Origin: Bryum argenteum
Lineage: Eukaryota; Streptophyta; Bryopsida; Bryales; Bryaceae
Assembly (NCBI GenBank): GCA_037043015.1
Contig: CM073329.1
Span: 13,098,648-13,162,647 of the forward strand
DNA length: 64,000 bases
Direction of reading: 5' to 3'
The translations under genes were made by a program, and so were the position numbers. Below the pieces are notes generated by a model. It did no database searches. It was given only the letters and a program-made list of their open reading frames with translations, and was not told the origin of the DNA. Positions 34,378 through 45,258 of the stretch are shown here, one piece after another (positions within the stretch are counted from its first letter, which is position 1; each line of letters begins with the position of its first letter).

Positions 34378-37300
34378 ATGTCGCAAGATAGAAATGAAGC
34401 TATATTAAAACGGGCAGTGCAGAAAATCCAAAGGGAAGAGCGAGTGAAATCTAGAAGTCGAAAGACAATACCAAACACTCCAAGACTATCGGGGATTGCA
34501 AGACCTTCTAGTCCCGAACTTGGAACCTTGACGGAACTACATTCTTTTGATCAAGAATCAAGATCAAAGAAAAAATCAGTTGAAATTAATAGACCAAGCG
34601 TACTACGTGAAGAAAGCGAAGACGTATCCTTACCTGAAGTAACTTTTGAACAAGGGCAAGCTTCGAGCAGTTCTTTGACCAACACATCACCGGTTGAATA
34701 TCTATTTTCGCAACCCAAGGAAATTCATTTTAGTAATCCGGTTGTAGAATACTTAGAGGAGAATTGGAGTCAACAAAGCCAAACCGTTCGTGAAAGGTTG
34801 GAACAATTGTTAAAATCAGGAGATTCTGATTTGGAGAATCCTATTTCTCCACCACACATAGAAATCTCTACCGGTCAATTCTTTCCTAGTTTCAACGAGG
34901 ATCAAATCGAAACTTCATCAAAATTAGAAGAAGAAGAAGAAGAAGAACTCGAAGTTGAAGAGTTAATTAGTACAACCAAGCAAAGAGAAATTAAGAACAA
35001 TACAATGGCGAATCCAAGACCATGGAATATTGCACAATTTCCACTTTTTAATGGAAGACGGGGATTAGATCCCGATTTACATGTTGCGAGGTTTATAGCC
35101 GTATGTGTGGCTAATAAATTGCATGAAGAAGATTACGTGACTACTTTTCCCATATCATTGGATGGAGCGGCCTTTGCTTGGTATGGACGACAAGCAGATT
35201 TGGATACATGGGAAGCTTTACGAGACGCTTTCGTAAATCAATATAGGCCATTGGGATTCACAGAAAGCTTAAGGGAACGGTTAAAGAATATAAAAATGGG
35301 ACTTGGAGAAAGTGTGGATTCTTTTCATGGAAGAATGGACGACCTTTTGACAAGGTGGACCAACCATAATATGCCAGATTCATTTCTAACAAGTATATTT
35401 GTTGGAGGATTATACCCACCAGAATTAAAAATGTTTGTGAAGGAAAGAAGACCAGCAAATTTAGCAACAGCTTATAATACGGCTAAGTCATGGGAAGAAG
35501 CAAGAGTAGATGAAGATTATCTACCATATGTAGATACACCTTTAATTCCCACCAGCAAACCGCAACCGAGAATAACACCGGCGATGGCTCAATATGGCAC
35601 AAGGCCATCAGTTGAATCAATTGCGGTGAAAACAACTACCTCGGTAGCCAATGCGCCACCTATGAATAGAACGGAAGAAATGGTAATGGACTTAGCTAAA
35701 CAACTCACAGAGTTGAAAGTGAATATGACTTCAAATAAAAATAAGAAGACGATTCCGACGGATGTAAGATCAAATGTGTGGTGTACAAATTGCAATGGTT
35801 ATGGACATAGGAAAGATGAATGTCCTTCACCATCAAATCAAGCACCAAGATGCGGTCATTGTGGAGGAAAGCATCCCATAGACCAATGTTGGCATCTCCA
35901 TGGGAAACCTGTAAATCAAGTAAATGATAATAGACCTTGGATTAATAACCCAAATAAAAGGCCATTCACACGACCGAATGTGGGACCGCCGTATAAACCA
36001 AATGACAATAGACCAAGGTGGAACGACACCTATAATCAACCACCGGTTTGGAACGGACCACCCTCCAACCCACAAACACATAGATATGGACCACCGCAAA
36101 AAGACAAACATTTGATATGTTTTCGTTGTGGTGAATTTGGCCATTACGCCAATGAATGTCCAAATGCAAAGAAAGAAGAAGGTTATGTTCCTCAATGCGG
36201 AAGATGTCGGAAATCTGGCCATCGAGCAGAGGAGTGCATGGCACCAACTCCCATATTTGCTCCTTCGGAAAGAGATTGGGTGAAAGGAAGCACGGTGAAA
36301 CTTACAGAGATTAATGAACCATCAAAAGAAGTCAATCATATAACACAAGAAATATGTGTTAATCGAGTAGGAACAAGAAGTACAATTAAACTTCCGGAGA
36401 AAAACCCTTTGGAAACAAAATCTGATCGTTCGGATGAAGAACAAGAAAATATAGTACCAAATGTTGTGGTACCAAACCCGACACCTATATCTTTATGCAA
36501 AGATGTGCCGGATCAAGTATCATTACCTATAGAACTTCCACAAACTTTACCTATACAATTACCACCTCCAAAGGTCACTTTTGCTAAAACTAATGTAAAA
36601 TATTCTAAGGCAACTTCAAAGAAGCGAAACCGGACAATGAGATTAGCTATAGGTTTGAAACCATATAGCCTCTTAGAAAATTTGGATAAAATACAACCAA
36701 TCATTTCAATGCGCCAATTATTAGCCATATCTCCTAAATGCCGGAGTGAATTAAGTCATTCATTAATCCGCAAACAAATCATAGAAGGAGAAGTACATGA
36801 TATTTCCTTAGATCCAGGAGCACCAAGTATAGAAGTAATGATAGATGGATCATTCATTGAGAATGTACAAATTGACGGAGGGTCTAGTGTAAACCTCATG
36901 AGCAAAGAAACTATGGACGAAATTGGATTAACCAATATGATACCAACTTCCATTATGTTGCGAATGGCCGACCAAAGTAGAGTAAAACAGTTAGGAATTC
37001 TAAAACAAATATCAACTAACATTGGCGGCATACCATATAAAATCGATTATATCATATTTAAAATAACCGATACTATTTCATCTTATCCCATATTATTGGG
37101 AAGACCTTGGCTATATTTGGCTAAGGCAAAAGACGATTGGGGACGAGGTACCATTACAATTGGCAAAGGAAAACAAAAGATTACCTTGCCTATGTATCCT
37201 ACAATCTATAGAGGAGAGACTCAAACAAATGAAAGTGAATTTACTTCCGACATTGAAGACTCATCGGGATATGAGGTTGATGCACCAATATCAAGGATTT

Positions 37301-39374
37301 CAAGAAAAACTAAATCATATAAAAATTTAGGAATGGGAGAATACTTCACCTCATTTCAAGACTCCGATGACTCTGACAAAGCTATAGTGTCATGGGAGAA
37401 TTCACCCGTTTTCAACATCCAAATACAATATGAGTCCACGGATGAACCAAATTTTACAACGGACTCTAAAGAGATTGAAGAATTTTTGATGGACACAAAC
37501 ATAAATCCTACTCAACTTGGCACTTTGAAATTAAATTGCCAAGATATGAACTTGGGAACTAAAGACGAACCTCAAATCATCAAAGTATATGACGGCTTAG
37601 ATTCAAAAGAATTTGCCACTTGGCTGCAATTCTTTAAAGAAAACAAAAAGAGTTTTGCATGGACTTATAAAGACCTTAGAGGAATTCCTCCGGAAATTTG
37701 TGAACATCGAATAATCCTAGAAGAAAATACAAAACCTGTTCGACAAAGACAATATCGCATGAACCCAAAATATTCACTCATGGTGAAAGAAGAAATCGAC
37801 AAACTACTTGAATGTGGATTCATATATCCAGTTCCTTATAGTGAATGGGTTTCTCCAATAGTGGTCGTACCAAAGAAAAATGGCAAACTTCGCATTTGCC
37901 AAGACTTTAGAAAATTAAATGCCGCCACAAAGAAAGACCATTTTCCATTACCATTCACGGATACACTATTAGATAGTGTGGCCGGCCATGAGACTTATTC
38001 ATTTCTTGATGGCTTTTTAGGCTACAACCAAGTTCAAATTGCCAAAGAACATAGGCCACTTACAACCTTTACAACGGATTGGGGTACATTTGCATATAAC
38101 AAAATGCCATTTGGCTTATGCAATGCTCCAGCTACATTTCAAAGGGCAATGACCACAGCCTTTCAAAAATACTTGAGGAAATTCATGGAGATATTCCTAG
38201 ATGATTTTTGTGTATTTAGCACAAAAGAAGATCATGCAGATAAATTATCCAAATGCTTTCAACAATGCAATAAATATGGTATATCTATAAATGCTGCAAA
38301 ATCACAATTTATTGTACCATTTGGAAAATTACTTGGCCATATTGTATCCAAGGAAGGAATGGCCACCGATCCGGATAAAGTAGCTATCATTGCTAACCTT
38401 CCACCTCCAAATACAATTTCCGAAGTTAAAGGTTTTTTAGGCCACGTGGGCTACTATAGAAGATACATTTATAAGTATGCCGATATTGCTTTACCCTTGA
38501 CACATCTACTACGAAAAAGCGAAGTTACACCAGTATGGACAACAACATGTGTCAAAGCATTTAATACATTAAAACAAAAATTAATAACGGCACCTATCTT
38601 AGTATCTCCAAATTGGGATAAAAACTTTGAGGTGTACGTAGATGCCTCCAATATGGCAATTGGGAGCATATTAAGCCAAAAAGATGATAAAGGAAGAGAT
38701 CATCCCATCTATTTTGCAAGTAGACAATTAAATTCAGCCGAACGAAATTATTCGGTTACGGAAAGAGAAGCTTTAGGCATGATCTTTTCCGTTCAAAAAT
38801 ATAGACATTATCTACTTGGCTATAAGTTCACTTTTCATGTTGATCACGATGCACTTAAATATATGATCAACAAACCACAACCTAGTGGACGAATTGCAAG
38901 ATGGGTACTTCTATTACAAGAATTTGATTTTGTTATACAAGTACGACCCGGGAAATCCCATTTAAATGCGGATCACTTATCACGCATGTCTAACGAAGTA
39001 AACCCGGAACCATTAAATGATGAATTACCGGATGCACAATTATTTGAAGTGGATATAATACCCTTTGATTATGCCGAGATTATTCATTATTTGCAAAAGG
39101 GAGAATTTCCTATGGAATATACTTCCAAACAAAGAGATAGATTAATTTATAAAGCGGCCCCTTATACAATGATTGGAGAAGTATTATACAAAAAGGGAAA
39201 GGATGGAATTCTAAGGCGATGCATAAACCCAAGCGAAGTTCCCTCTATTTTAGAAGCATGCCATGATTCAAATTGTGGAGGTCACTTTGCAGGTTTTGTG
39301 ACGGCCACAAAGGCCTTAAATTCGGGCTATTGGTGGCCAACCTTATTCAAAGATGCCGCGGAATATGTTAAAAA
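34378..39374 (+). CDS. Gag-Pol polyprotein (to the frame break in integrase)
   Basis: One long frame starts at ATG 34378. Residues about 215-375 are the capsid-type Gag domain (FPLFNGRRGLDPDLHVARF, WEALRDAFVNQY). About 469-620 hold Cys-His knuckles (CTNCNGYGHRKDEC, CFRCGEFGHYANEC, CGRCRKSGHRAEEC) plus a variant CX2CX3HX4C. Protease is at about 820-930 with IDGGSSVNLM. RT is at about 1130-1330 with the catalytic FLDDF near 1273. RNase H is at about 1415-1540 (VYVDASN, TEREALGMI). The integrase zinc finger begins near 1625 (CHDSNCGGHFAG). After 39374 the frame loses homology and stops at 39526-39528, because the true continuation is one base away. Gag and Pol share one frame, as in many plant Ty3 elements. 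Confidence 0.9.
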
Positions 39375-40316
39375 TGTGACCCATGCCAAAGAGTGGGCAA
39401 ACCAATTACAAGCTCGGCAATGCCATTACAACCAATTTTGGCACAAGTTCCATTTGAAAAATGGGGAATTGACTTTGTTGGACCAATTAAACCTCCAAGT
39501 AGAAGAGGAAGATGCCGATATATATTAGTTGCCACAGAATACGTTACCAAATGGGCGGAAGCAATTCCAACAAAAACAGATGATGCGGATATAGTTGCCA
39601 AATTTCTTTATGAAAATATCATAATTCGATTTGGATGTCCTAAGGAACTTGTAAGTGACAGAGGAACTCATTTCGTAAATAAAACAATCGAGAAATTATC
39701 AAATAAATATTTTATAAAACATAGAAAATCCACACCATATCACCCAAGAGCCAATGGCCAAACCGAAAAAACCAATGGCATATTATGTAAAATCATCACT
39801 AAAACGGTTCAAGGATCTAATACGGATTGGGATGAAAGAGTTTTAGATGCCTTATGGGCATATCGCACGGCTTATAAAGTCACCACAAAACACACACCAT
39901 TTCAATTAGTCTATGGCCAAGAAGCCATTTTACCAATTGAACTTGAAATTCAATCATTACGAATAGCAATCGACAATAGACTAGATCATATAGAATCATT
40001 GAAACAAAGGTGTTATGAACTTGAACAATTGGATGAAAAACGAGCCCAAGCTTACCTACACACAATAGCCATTCAAAATCGTCGTAAAAGTTTTTACGAT
40101 AGCAAACTTAAACCCAACGACTTAAAAATGGATGACTTAGTTTTACTTTATGATAGTCGTTTTCAAAAATTTCCAGGCAAGTTTATAATGAGATGGTTTG
40201 GCCCATATAAAATCCACAAAGCCTATGAAAATGGTTCTATAGAATTAAAAGATTTTGAGGGCAATATTCATCCAACACGATATAATGGACATCGACTTAA
40301 ACTATATCAAACTTGA
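39375..40316 (+). CDS. Integrase, in the -1 frame relative to gag-pol
   Basis: From 39375 the shifted frame supplies the missing Cys pair of the zinc finger (CDPCQRVGK). It continues with the catalytic core: WGIDFVGP (first Asp), LVSDRGTHF (second Asp) and PRANGQTEKTNG (Glu). A GPY-type C-terminal module follows (KFIMRWFGPYKI). The frame ends at TGA 40314-40316 with no chromodomain. The break lies in GTTAAAAATGT. A sixth A would restore continuity, and TAA at 39369-39371 closes this frame just upstream. There is no good slippery heptamer (T AAA AAT), so a one-base deletion is likelier than programmed shifting. All catalytic residues are intact. Confidence 0.85.
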   Translation, partial: CDPCQRVGKPITSSAMPLQPILAQVPFEKWGIDFVGPIKPPSRRGRCRYILVATEYVTKWAEAIPTKTDDADIVAKFLYENIIIRFGCPKELVSDRGTHFVNKTIEKLSNKYFIKHRKSTPYHPRANGQTEKTNGILCKIITKTVQGSNTDWDERVLDALWAYRTAYKVTTKHTPFQLVYGQEAILPIELEIQSLRIAIDNRLDHIESLKQRCYELEQLDEKRAQAYLHTIAIQNRRKSFYDSKLKPNDLKMDDLVLLYDSRFQKFPGKFIMRWFGPYKIHKAYENGSIELKDFEGNIHPTRYNGHRLKLYQT

Positions 40317-40332
40317 GGACAAGTTTTAGACT

Positions 40333-40350
40333 AATTAAGGGGGAGGCATG
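40333..40350 (+). other. Internal polypurine-like tract after integrase
   Basis: AATTAAGGGGGAGGCATG lies about 20 bp after the integrase stop, exactly where the 3' purine tract sits in elements that lack a 3' ORF. It may be a vestige from before the extra 3' region was gained, or a second priming site. Confidence 0.5.
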
Positions 40351-41578
40351 TAATTTAAACATAAACATATTAATGAAATATGAACACTTTGATTGAAGAA
40401 ATAAAATATATAGTATTTAGCAATTATAAGTTGCAAATAAATATTACAAATTATAAGGAACTTTCGAAACAAACATAAAATTCAATAAAGATAAAGGCCA
40501 CAAATAATAGAATATACCATATTCTATATAGGAAACATATCAAATATTAATGGATACTTGTAAGTATGACGAATTTCGAAGTACAACTTTAAATAACAAT
40601 TTTATGTACTTCGAAAATAACAAGGCAAAACAAGGATAATTCACCTCCTTCGAGAACAATTAGTAAATTCAAGATGCTAAAATATTACAAAACGGACACC
40701 ACCAAACATTAGAATACACTACATATAAATCACATAAGTATAAGAAAGAAGAAAAATACTCTACACTTTAAGTTGAAAGAGGAGTTCAAAAACATGATTT
40801 GGTACAATTGTGGAAAATAGACAAAAACAGTGAATTAATTACCTTTTTTAATAAAATGAATCATCTTGAAAAAGGATCCATGGAGACCTTTCGGAAATAC
40901 AGATTGGAGTCATTGGACATGGGAGGAATGGTGACTAGTGAGTATGCATACACCATCATGAGGTGACATGAAATTAGTGATGGACCATTGACTAAAGTTG
41001 ATAAGACCACATGGGAAAATCCACTTTGAAAAGTGGTTACACAAAAACGGTTGTAACCACCTACTCTCTCCCGCATCTCTCACTCATTATGAGCTTTGAA
41101 ATCAAAATATCAATTCTTGATGACTTACATCTGACTATAGACAAGGGAGAAAAGAGAGCCGCCTGTTTCTCCATGACAAGACAGGTCCTTGCAATTGTTA
41201 ATCTTCCTCAATCAAGGTTCTTTTCCATTCTAGAGCACCTTCGTGCACGTCGAACCATAGTCTAGGGAGGGAACCGGCAGGCAATACGAGGCAAGACTAT
41301 AGTCAGTTGAAGAAAAACAAGGTTAATCTTATGCAGCAAGTCGTTCCGGAGTCATACATTGAGTTCATAATCAAGGCTGTGGAGAGAGAAAAGCAGTCAG
41401 TCGTGGGGAGCATTCGAAAATTATAGACACGGCACGGAAGGAGCATCGAGAAGAGGACAAGGAGATCATCCGGCTGTACCAAAGAAGGCGATCAGACTAT
41501 AGTCAGGGCAGACGTCGAGAAGGCGGCGTGTGGCGGAAGATCAGCAGTCAGCCAAGTACGAGCACAAGAGCAAATCAG
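40351..41578 (+). other. Non-coding spacer between integrase and extra ORF
   Basis: First AT-rich, then from about 41080 richer in GC and coding-like. Between 41280 and 41430 one frame runs open for about 45 codons (with KKNKVNLMQQVVPESYIEF) before a stop, which suggests a decayed upstream exon. GACTATAG-type palindromes occur at 41133, 41295 and 41495. Confidence 0.5.
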
Positions 41579-41635
41579 ATGCCGAGGGAAAAAAAGACTA
41601 TAGACATTGCTGCTCCACCGAGACCGAAGCAAGGA
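41579..41635 (+). CDS. Candidate first coding exon of the extra ORF
   Basis: An ATG at 41579-41581 opens 19 codons (MPREKKTIDIAAPPRPKQG) ending exactly at a donor-like GTAAGC. Splicing to 41842 would keep the frame of the long ORF. The open frame extends further upstream without an ATG, so the exon may begin earlier. This is an inference from splice-like signals and phase. Confidence 0.35.
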
Positions 41636-41841
41636 GTAAGCGCTGCACTTCGACCCATCTCCAGATTAGTATATTCATAATCTTTCTTGAAATCAAGTAA
41701 AACATGAAGGAGCCACATAAGGAAACATAAGAATGAATCCTGAAAGAATGCCAAGACTATAGTCCAACGAAAATACAATGGTATATTGCAATGGTGGAAA
41801 GAACAAATTTATAAAATTTTGGACGCTTGTTTTAGTTACAG
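41636..41841 (+). other. Candidate intron before the extra ORF
   Basis: GTAAGC at 41636 and CTTGTTTTAGTTACAG ending at 41841 bound a 206-bp AT-rich stretch. The exons on both sides are GC-richer, and joining them preserves the frame (phase 0). Env-like ORFs of Athila elements are also reached by splicing. Confidence 0.4.
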
Positions 41842-44448
41842 CAGGGTCGCATCAGAAGGATAACCGAGCCACAGGGAAAGAAGTTGCCTGAGAAGGAGAT
41901 GACGCAAGGAACGAAGCCAGATGCAACACTTGTCATCCAGACATCTTCAAACACTCCTACTGCTAATACTGACAATGGCAAGAAGACGGTGATGGAGAAA
42001 GATCAGAAGAAAACTTCACTGTGGCAGGAGAACAAGCCAAACTTGATGAAGGCAGGTTTGTGGACCTTCATTGAGGAATCAGGGAAGAGACCATGGCCCT
42101 CCGAGCAGCTTCTCATGCCATTCATTGCTACTATGCGTATTGACACCAACCTCAGTGGCATGATTGGCGGTAACCACGTCCACTTCGACAATGCAGCCAT
42201 CAGTCGAGTGCTCTTGGTGCCTGGTGAAGACGATAGTCTGCGTGTCACAGATCTGGAGAAACTGACTATAGACCAAATCAAGTCCATTTTCAGTAATGGA
42301 CTAAATGCGAGGGTGGGAATAAGGTGGTCTATTGACTCAGCCAAGCAACCATGGAGAGATTGGTTTAATTTTGTGAACTTTCAATTCACCTTCGAAGAGC
42401 ATCCGTTGGAGCTGTCGGCAAGGGCTCTTCATATGGCAGTAGCAGCCTGGCAAGGAGTTCGAGTTGATTGGGCTAGTCTCCTAAGCACACACACGAGAAG
42501 AGTTCTCTGGAATGCACCAGCCACTCTTCCCGACAACCATCAGCTGCAGTGTTACTTGAGCCAACTTTGCCAAGCTTACGACAAGTCGTCAGGCACGGGA
42601 CCCTCTCAACCCGGCCCTGCATCTCGGGCATCTGAACGGGAGGAGATCCAGGCAACCTCGAAGCAGGCAACTTCAAAACGCAGACGGCCATCAAGCACCG
42701 ACGAACCCGAGAAGAAGACTATAGTCAAGCGCAACACGAAGAAGAATCAAGATGACCTGATCCAAGATCAGACTATGGACATGACTATGGATTTGGAGAC
42801 GCAAGTCGCGATGGAGGCTTCGAGAGCAACGGAGGCCGAAGACCGACTGCGTGACCTAACACTCCATGCGGAGCAACAGGCTAATCTAATCAGTGAGCAA
42901 GCAAGAAAGATCCAAGAGCATATCGAGATCCGAGTAGCTATGAGCCATACAGCGAGACGCAAGGACGAGATGCTCGAGGCAGCAAGACGTGAGACAGCAA
43001 AGACGATTTCTGAGTTCGAAAATCGTATCGCAACCTTGACTGCCGAGTTGCATGGTGCCCAAGCAGCCCTTGCTGAGTCGAAGCGAGTGAATACCGAGAC
43101 TATAGTCCGACTGCAAGACGAGATAACTGGACTTCGACTCCAGTTAAAGGAGCATGAACAGCGGATAAAGGCAACAATGATGGCATCACCAGCTCAGATG
43201 CGTGTGGAAGATGGCAAGACTATAGACAGGCTCCATCGTGAGCTTTCGAGCCTCGAACTCCAACTAGCTGACAGCCAGCGCCGTGAGACAGCATCGAGCA
43301 AGACTATGGACCGCCTCCAAGCTGAGTTGGCAGCTCGAAAAAAGACTATAGACATGCAAGATGATGAGCTTGCCAGAGACAAAGATGACACGAAGAAGAT
43401 GCCCGAAGCGTTGGACAAACTAAGAAAGGAATTACAGCTGGCCCACCATGAATTGGCTGGTCAAGAGCAGACTATAGACCAACACAACCGGAAGATAAGA
43501 GAGCTTCGCCAAGAGTTAGTGAATTTCTCTGACATGAAAGATACTGTTGCTCGATTGGAGGAGGAACTAGAGGAAAAGCGCCGCCAGCTTGGAGCGGCCC
43601 AACTTCGAATTCAGGCAGAGCAGGAGACAGCTGTTCAGCTTCAACGGCAACTAGATCACGAAAAGACTATAGTCCACTCTGTTGTGCCGATCCTACCACA
43701 GCCATCATACCAAGGCAATTATGATGCATTGTTTAACAATGTCAGTGACCAGCCCATTTTGTCTTGGGAGGCCATTGCCTGGCTACTTAAAGACTATGGT
43801 CAGTCACGGGAGGAAACGATTCCAGCTGACGTTGCCTATAGACAGGAGTCCAAGTATTGGTCACGCAATCCTCCACCAGCAGTGAAGAACGACCCAAGAT
43901 TTTGTGCTTGTCCACGCAGGAATCGATGGAACCCAGCAGCAACCTTGGACTCCATCGAATACAATTGGCCCCTCATTCCTGGACTGAAGAACACTCCTCA
44001 ACAGTGTTTTGACACCTATGCCGCATTCTCGGCTCAACATCACCAATGCCAAGACCCGGTGTGTTATAGAGCTGCCATATTTTGCAAAATACTTGCAAAA
44101 TGGTGCCTTGATTTTGGAGTCTGGATTGATGTAGATGTTCGAAATGATGGAGTGGTATCTCATACCGTGGATCATCCAGAGTTTTGGCTTCACCTTAAGC
44201 TCCAATATCGATGTTCAAGAGTCAATAGACTCTTGGAGGCAATGTGCCTTACTCATTTTATCATTGGTGCTCATCATACCATGATAAATGAGTTTGGGTA
44301 CTTGAGGAAGAATCCTATAGACCGATTTCTCGAGAACCAACGCCGCACCAACCCTCAGCTTGCAGCGACAGATTCAGCCCTTAGAGGAGCACTTGAGCGC
44401 CTGGAGAAGAGGGCAGGAGGTCATCATAGAGATACACACCGACGTTAG
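41842..44448 (+). CDS. Extra 3' ORF of the retrotransposon, coiled-coil protein
   Basis: The long frame is open from a stop at 41833-41835. Its first ATG is at 41899 and it ends at TAG 44446-44448, about 850 codons. The N-terminal 230 residues look globular (GLWTFIEESGKRPWPSEQLL, FNFVNFQFTFEEHPLELSAR). About residues 255-600 are strongly heptad-like and rich in E, K, Q, R and L, a long coiled coil with repeated TID/TIV. The last 240 residues are Cys/His-rich (FCACPRRNRW, HHQCQDPVC) and unrecognised. It occupies the place of the env-like ORF of Athila elements, but I see no membrane segment. It is clearly richer in GC than gag-pol, which hints at a separate origin. The function is unknown; a structural or nucleic-acid-binding role is only a guess. 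Confidence 0.75.
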   Translation, partial: QGRIRRITEPQGKKLPEKEMTQGTKPDATLVIQTSSNTPTANTDNGKKTVMEKDQKKTSLWQENKPNLMKAGLWTFIEESGKRPWPSEQLLMPFIATMRIDTNLSGMIGGNHVHFDNAAISRVLLVPGEDDSLRVTDLEKLTIDQIKSIFSNGLNARVGIRWSIDSAKQPWRDWFNFVNFQFTFEEHPLELSARALHMAVAAWQGVRVDWASLLSTHTRRVLWNAPATLPDNHQLQCYLSQLCQAYDKSSGTGPSQPGPASRASEREEIQATSKQATSKRRRPSSTDEPEKKTIVKRNTKKNQDDLIQDQTMDMTMDLETQVAMEASRATEAEDRLRDLTLHAEQQANLISEQARKIQEHIEIRVAMSHTARRKDEMLEAARRETAKTISEFENRIATLTAELHGAQAALAESKRVNTETIVRLQDEITGLRLQLKEHEQRIKATMMASPAQMRVEDGKTIDRLHRELSSLELQLADSQRRETASSKTMDRLQAELAARKKTIDMQDDELARDKDDTKKMPEALDKLRKELQLAHHELAGQEQTIDQHNRKIRELRQELVNFSDMKDTVARLEEELEEKRRQLGAAQLRIQAEQETAVQLQRQLDHEKTIVHSVVPILPQPSYQGNYDALFNNVSDQPILSWEAIAWLLKDYGQSREETIPADVAYRQESKYWSRNPPPAVKNDPRFCACPRRNRWNPAATLDSIEYNWPLIPGLKNTPQQCFDTYAAFSAQHHQCQDPVCYRAAIFCKILAKWCLDFGVWIDVDVRNDGVVSHTVDHPEFWLHLKLQYRCSRVNRLLEAMCLTHFIIGAHHTMINEFGYLRKNPIDRFLENQRRTNPQLAATDSALRGALERLEKRAGGHHRDTHRR

Positions 44449-44489
44449 AGACTTTTGTATTACTTTTGTTTGCGGGGACGCAAACACAT

Positions 44490-44503
44490 AGAGGAAGGGG
44501 CTA
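44490..44503 (+). other. Polypurine tract before the 3' LTR
   Basis: AGAGGAAGGGGCTA ends at the TG of the 3' LTR. The purine run is GAGGAAGGGG, with four bases before the LTR. Confidence 0.7.
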
Positions 44504-45253
44504 TGTAGTACGTAAATTTGGAACTTTTAGTGTAGTTTTAACTTTTCATGTGTTATAAATGCAATTTACTTTTCATTTTCCTTGCTAAGTGTGAATTGGA
44601 GTTTAAATAAGATTAGAAGGGGAATTAAGTGAAAAGTTAGTAAATGAACCGTCATGGGTGAACTGAAAAGTTGTGAATACAAAATTGAGAGATACAAGTA
44701 GGAGAAAGAAGCTCATTTGTTTTTTGAACACATCAAGAAGAATGTGTATCCATGTTAATTTCGTTTTGCCTTATACTTTGTAATAACACTTGTTGTTTTC
44801 ACAACAAATTAATTCTATAAAAATTACTTATTTCTCTCTCTCAATTGTACAATTTGAGCTTGTAATTCAACTTAAATTCAAGACTAGCCAAATATATATA
44901 AATTGAAAACACTTGATCACTTGAAGAAACAATTGATGTATGTAATAATTTGGAGAATACAATTGAATCGTGCCTTGGTGTTGGTGAAGTAAGAACTATA
45001 AGAGTATTTGTGAAAGCTCTTCATTGATTGGATTACCATAATTGAGAGCATAACTTGGAGAAGTATTGAAGCTAAAAGGAAGCAGTCTTTTTGTAAAGAA
45101 AGCTTAATCACTCGTAATACTCAATTATTATCCGATTTACTTCTATTTGTGACCTTAATTGCACAACTTTGACCGATTTAGACTCTCCCCATTCAAGAAT
45201 CCCCACTTGCTATTTCCCGGTTTTCTTTTAAAACCTTACAAAATAGTTCTACA
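44504..45253 (+). repeat. 3' LTR
   Basis: 750 bp, identical to the 5' LTR except for one C-to-T difference near its end. It is followed by the TTAAG target duplication at 45254-45258. Confidence 0.95.
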
Positions 45254-45258
45254 TTAAG

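Larger units (their letters stand above)
41133..44322. repeat. Dispersed 10-bp palindrome GACTATAGTC and variants
   Basis: The 8-mer GACTATAG occurs 12 times: 41133, 41295, 41495, 41596, 41755, 42264, 42717, 43098, 43218, 43344, 43470 and 43665. Six are the perfect palindrome GACTATAGTC and six end in AC. Four GACTATGG variants (42771, 42783, 43302, 43792) and two weaker forms (43834, 44313) add to this. The array spans the spacer, the candidate intron and the ORF. Confidence 0.85.
32917..45253 (+). mobile_element. Young non-chromodomain Ty3/gypsy retrotransposon with extra ORFs
   Basis: 12,337 bp. Two 750-bp LTRs differ at a single base, and both begin TGTAG and end CTACA. TTAAG flanks the element at 32912-32916 and 45254-45258. 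Next to the 5' LTR is a tRNA-Asp primer site, and before the 3' LTR a purine tract. Contents in order: a leader ORF with an amber stop, gag-pol, integrase, a gap of 1.3 kb with an internal purine tract, and a long extra ORF. There is no chromodomain and no second RNase H, so it is neither a chromovirus nor a typical Tat element. An Athila-like or non-seed-plant lineage of the same branch fits better. It lies in the 3' flank of copy B; copies A and E show the empty site. Confidence 0.95.

Noticed and set aside
34930-34960. GAA-rich run inside gag (poly-Glu)
   Set aside because: A low-complexity acidic stretch within an intact frame, with no separate meaning.
39369-39528. Programmed -1 frameshift between gag-pol and integrase
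   Set aside because: The local sequence T AAA AAT does not allow both codons to re-pair after slippage, and placing pol and integrase in different frames is not usual for this group. A one-base deletion is simpler.
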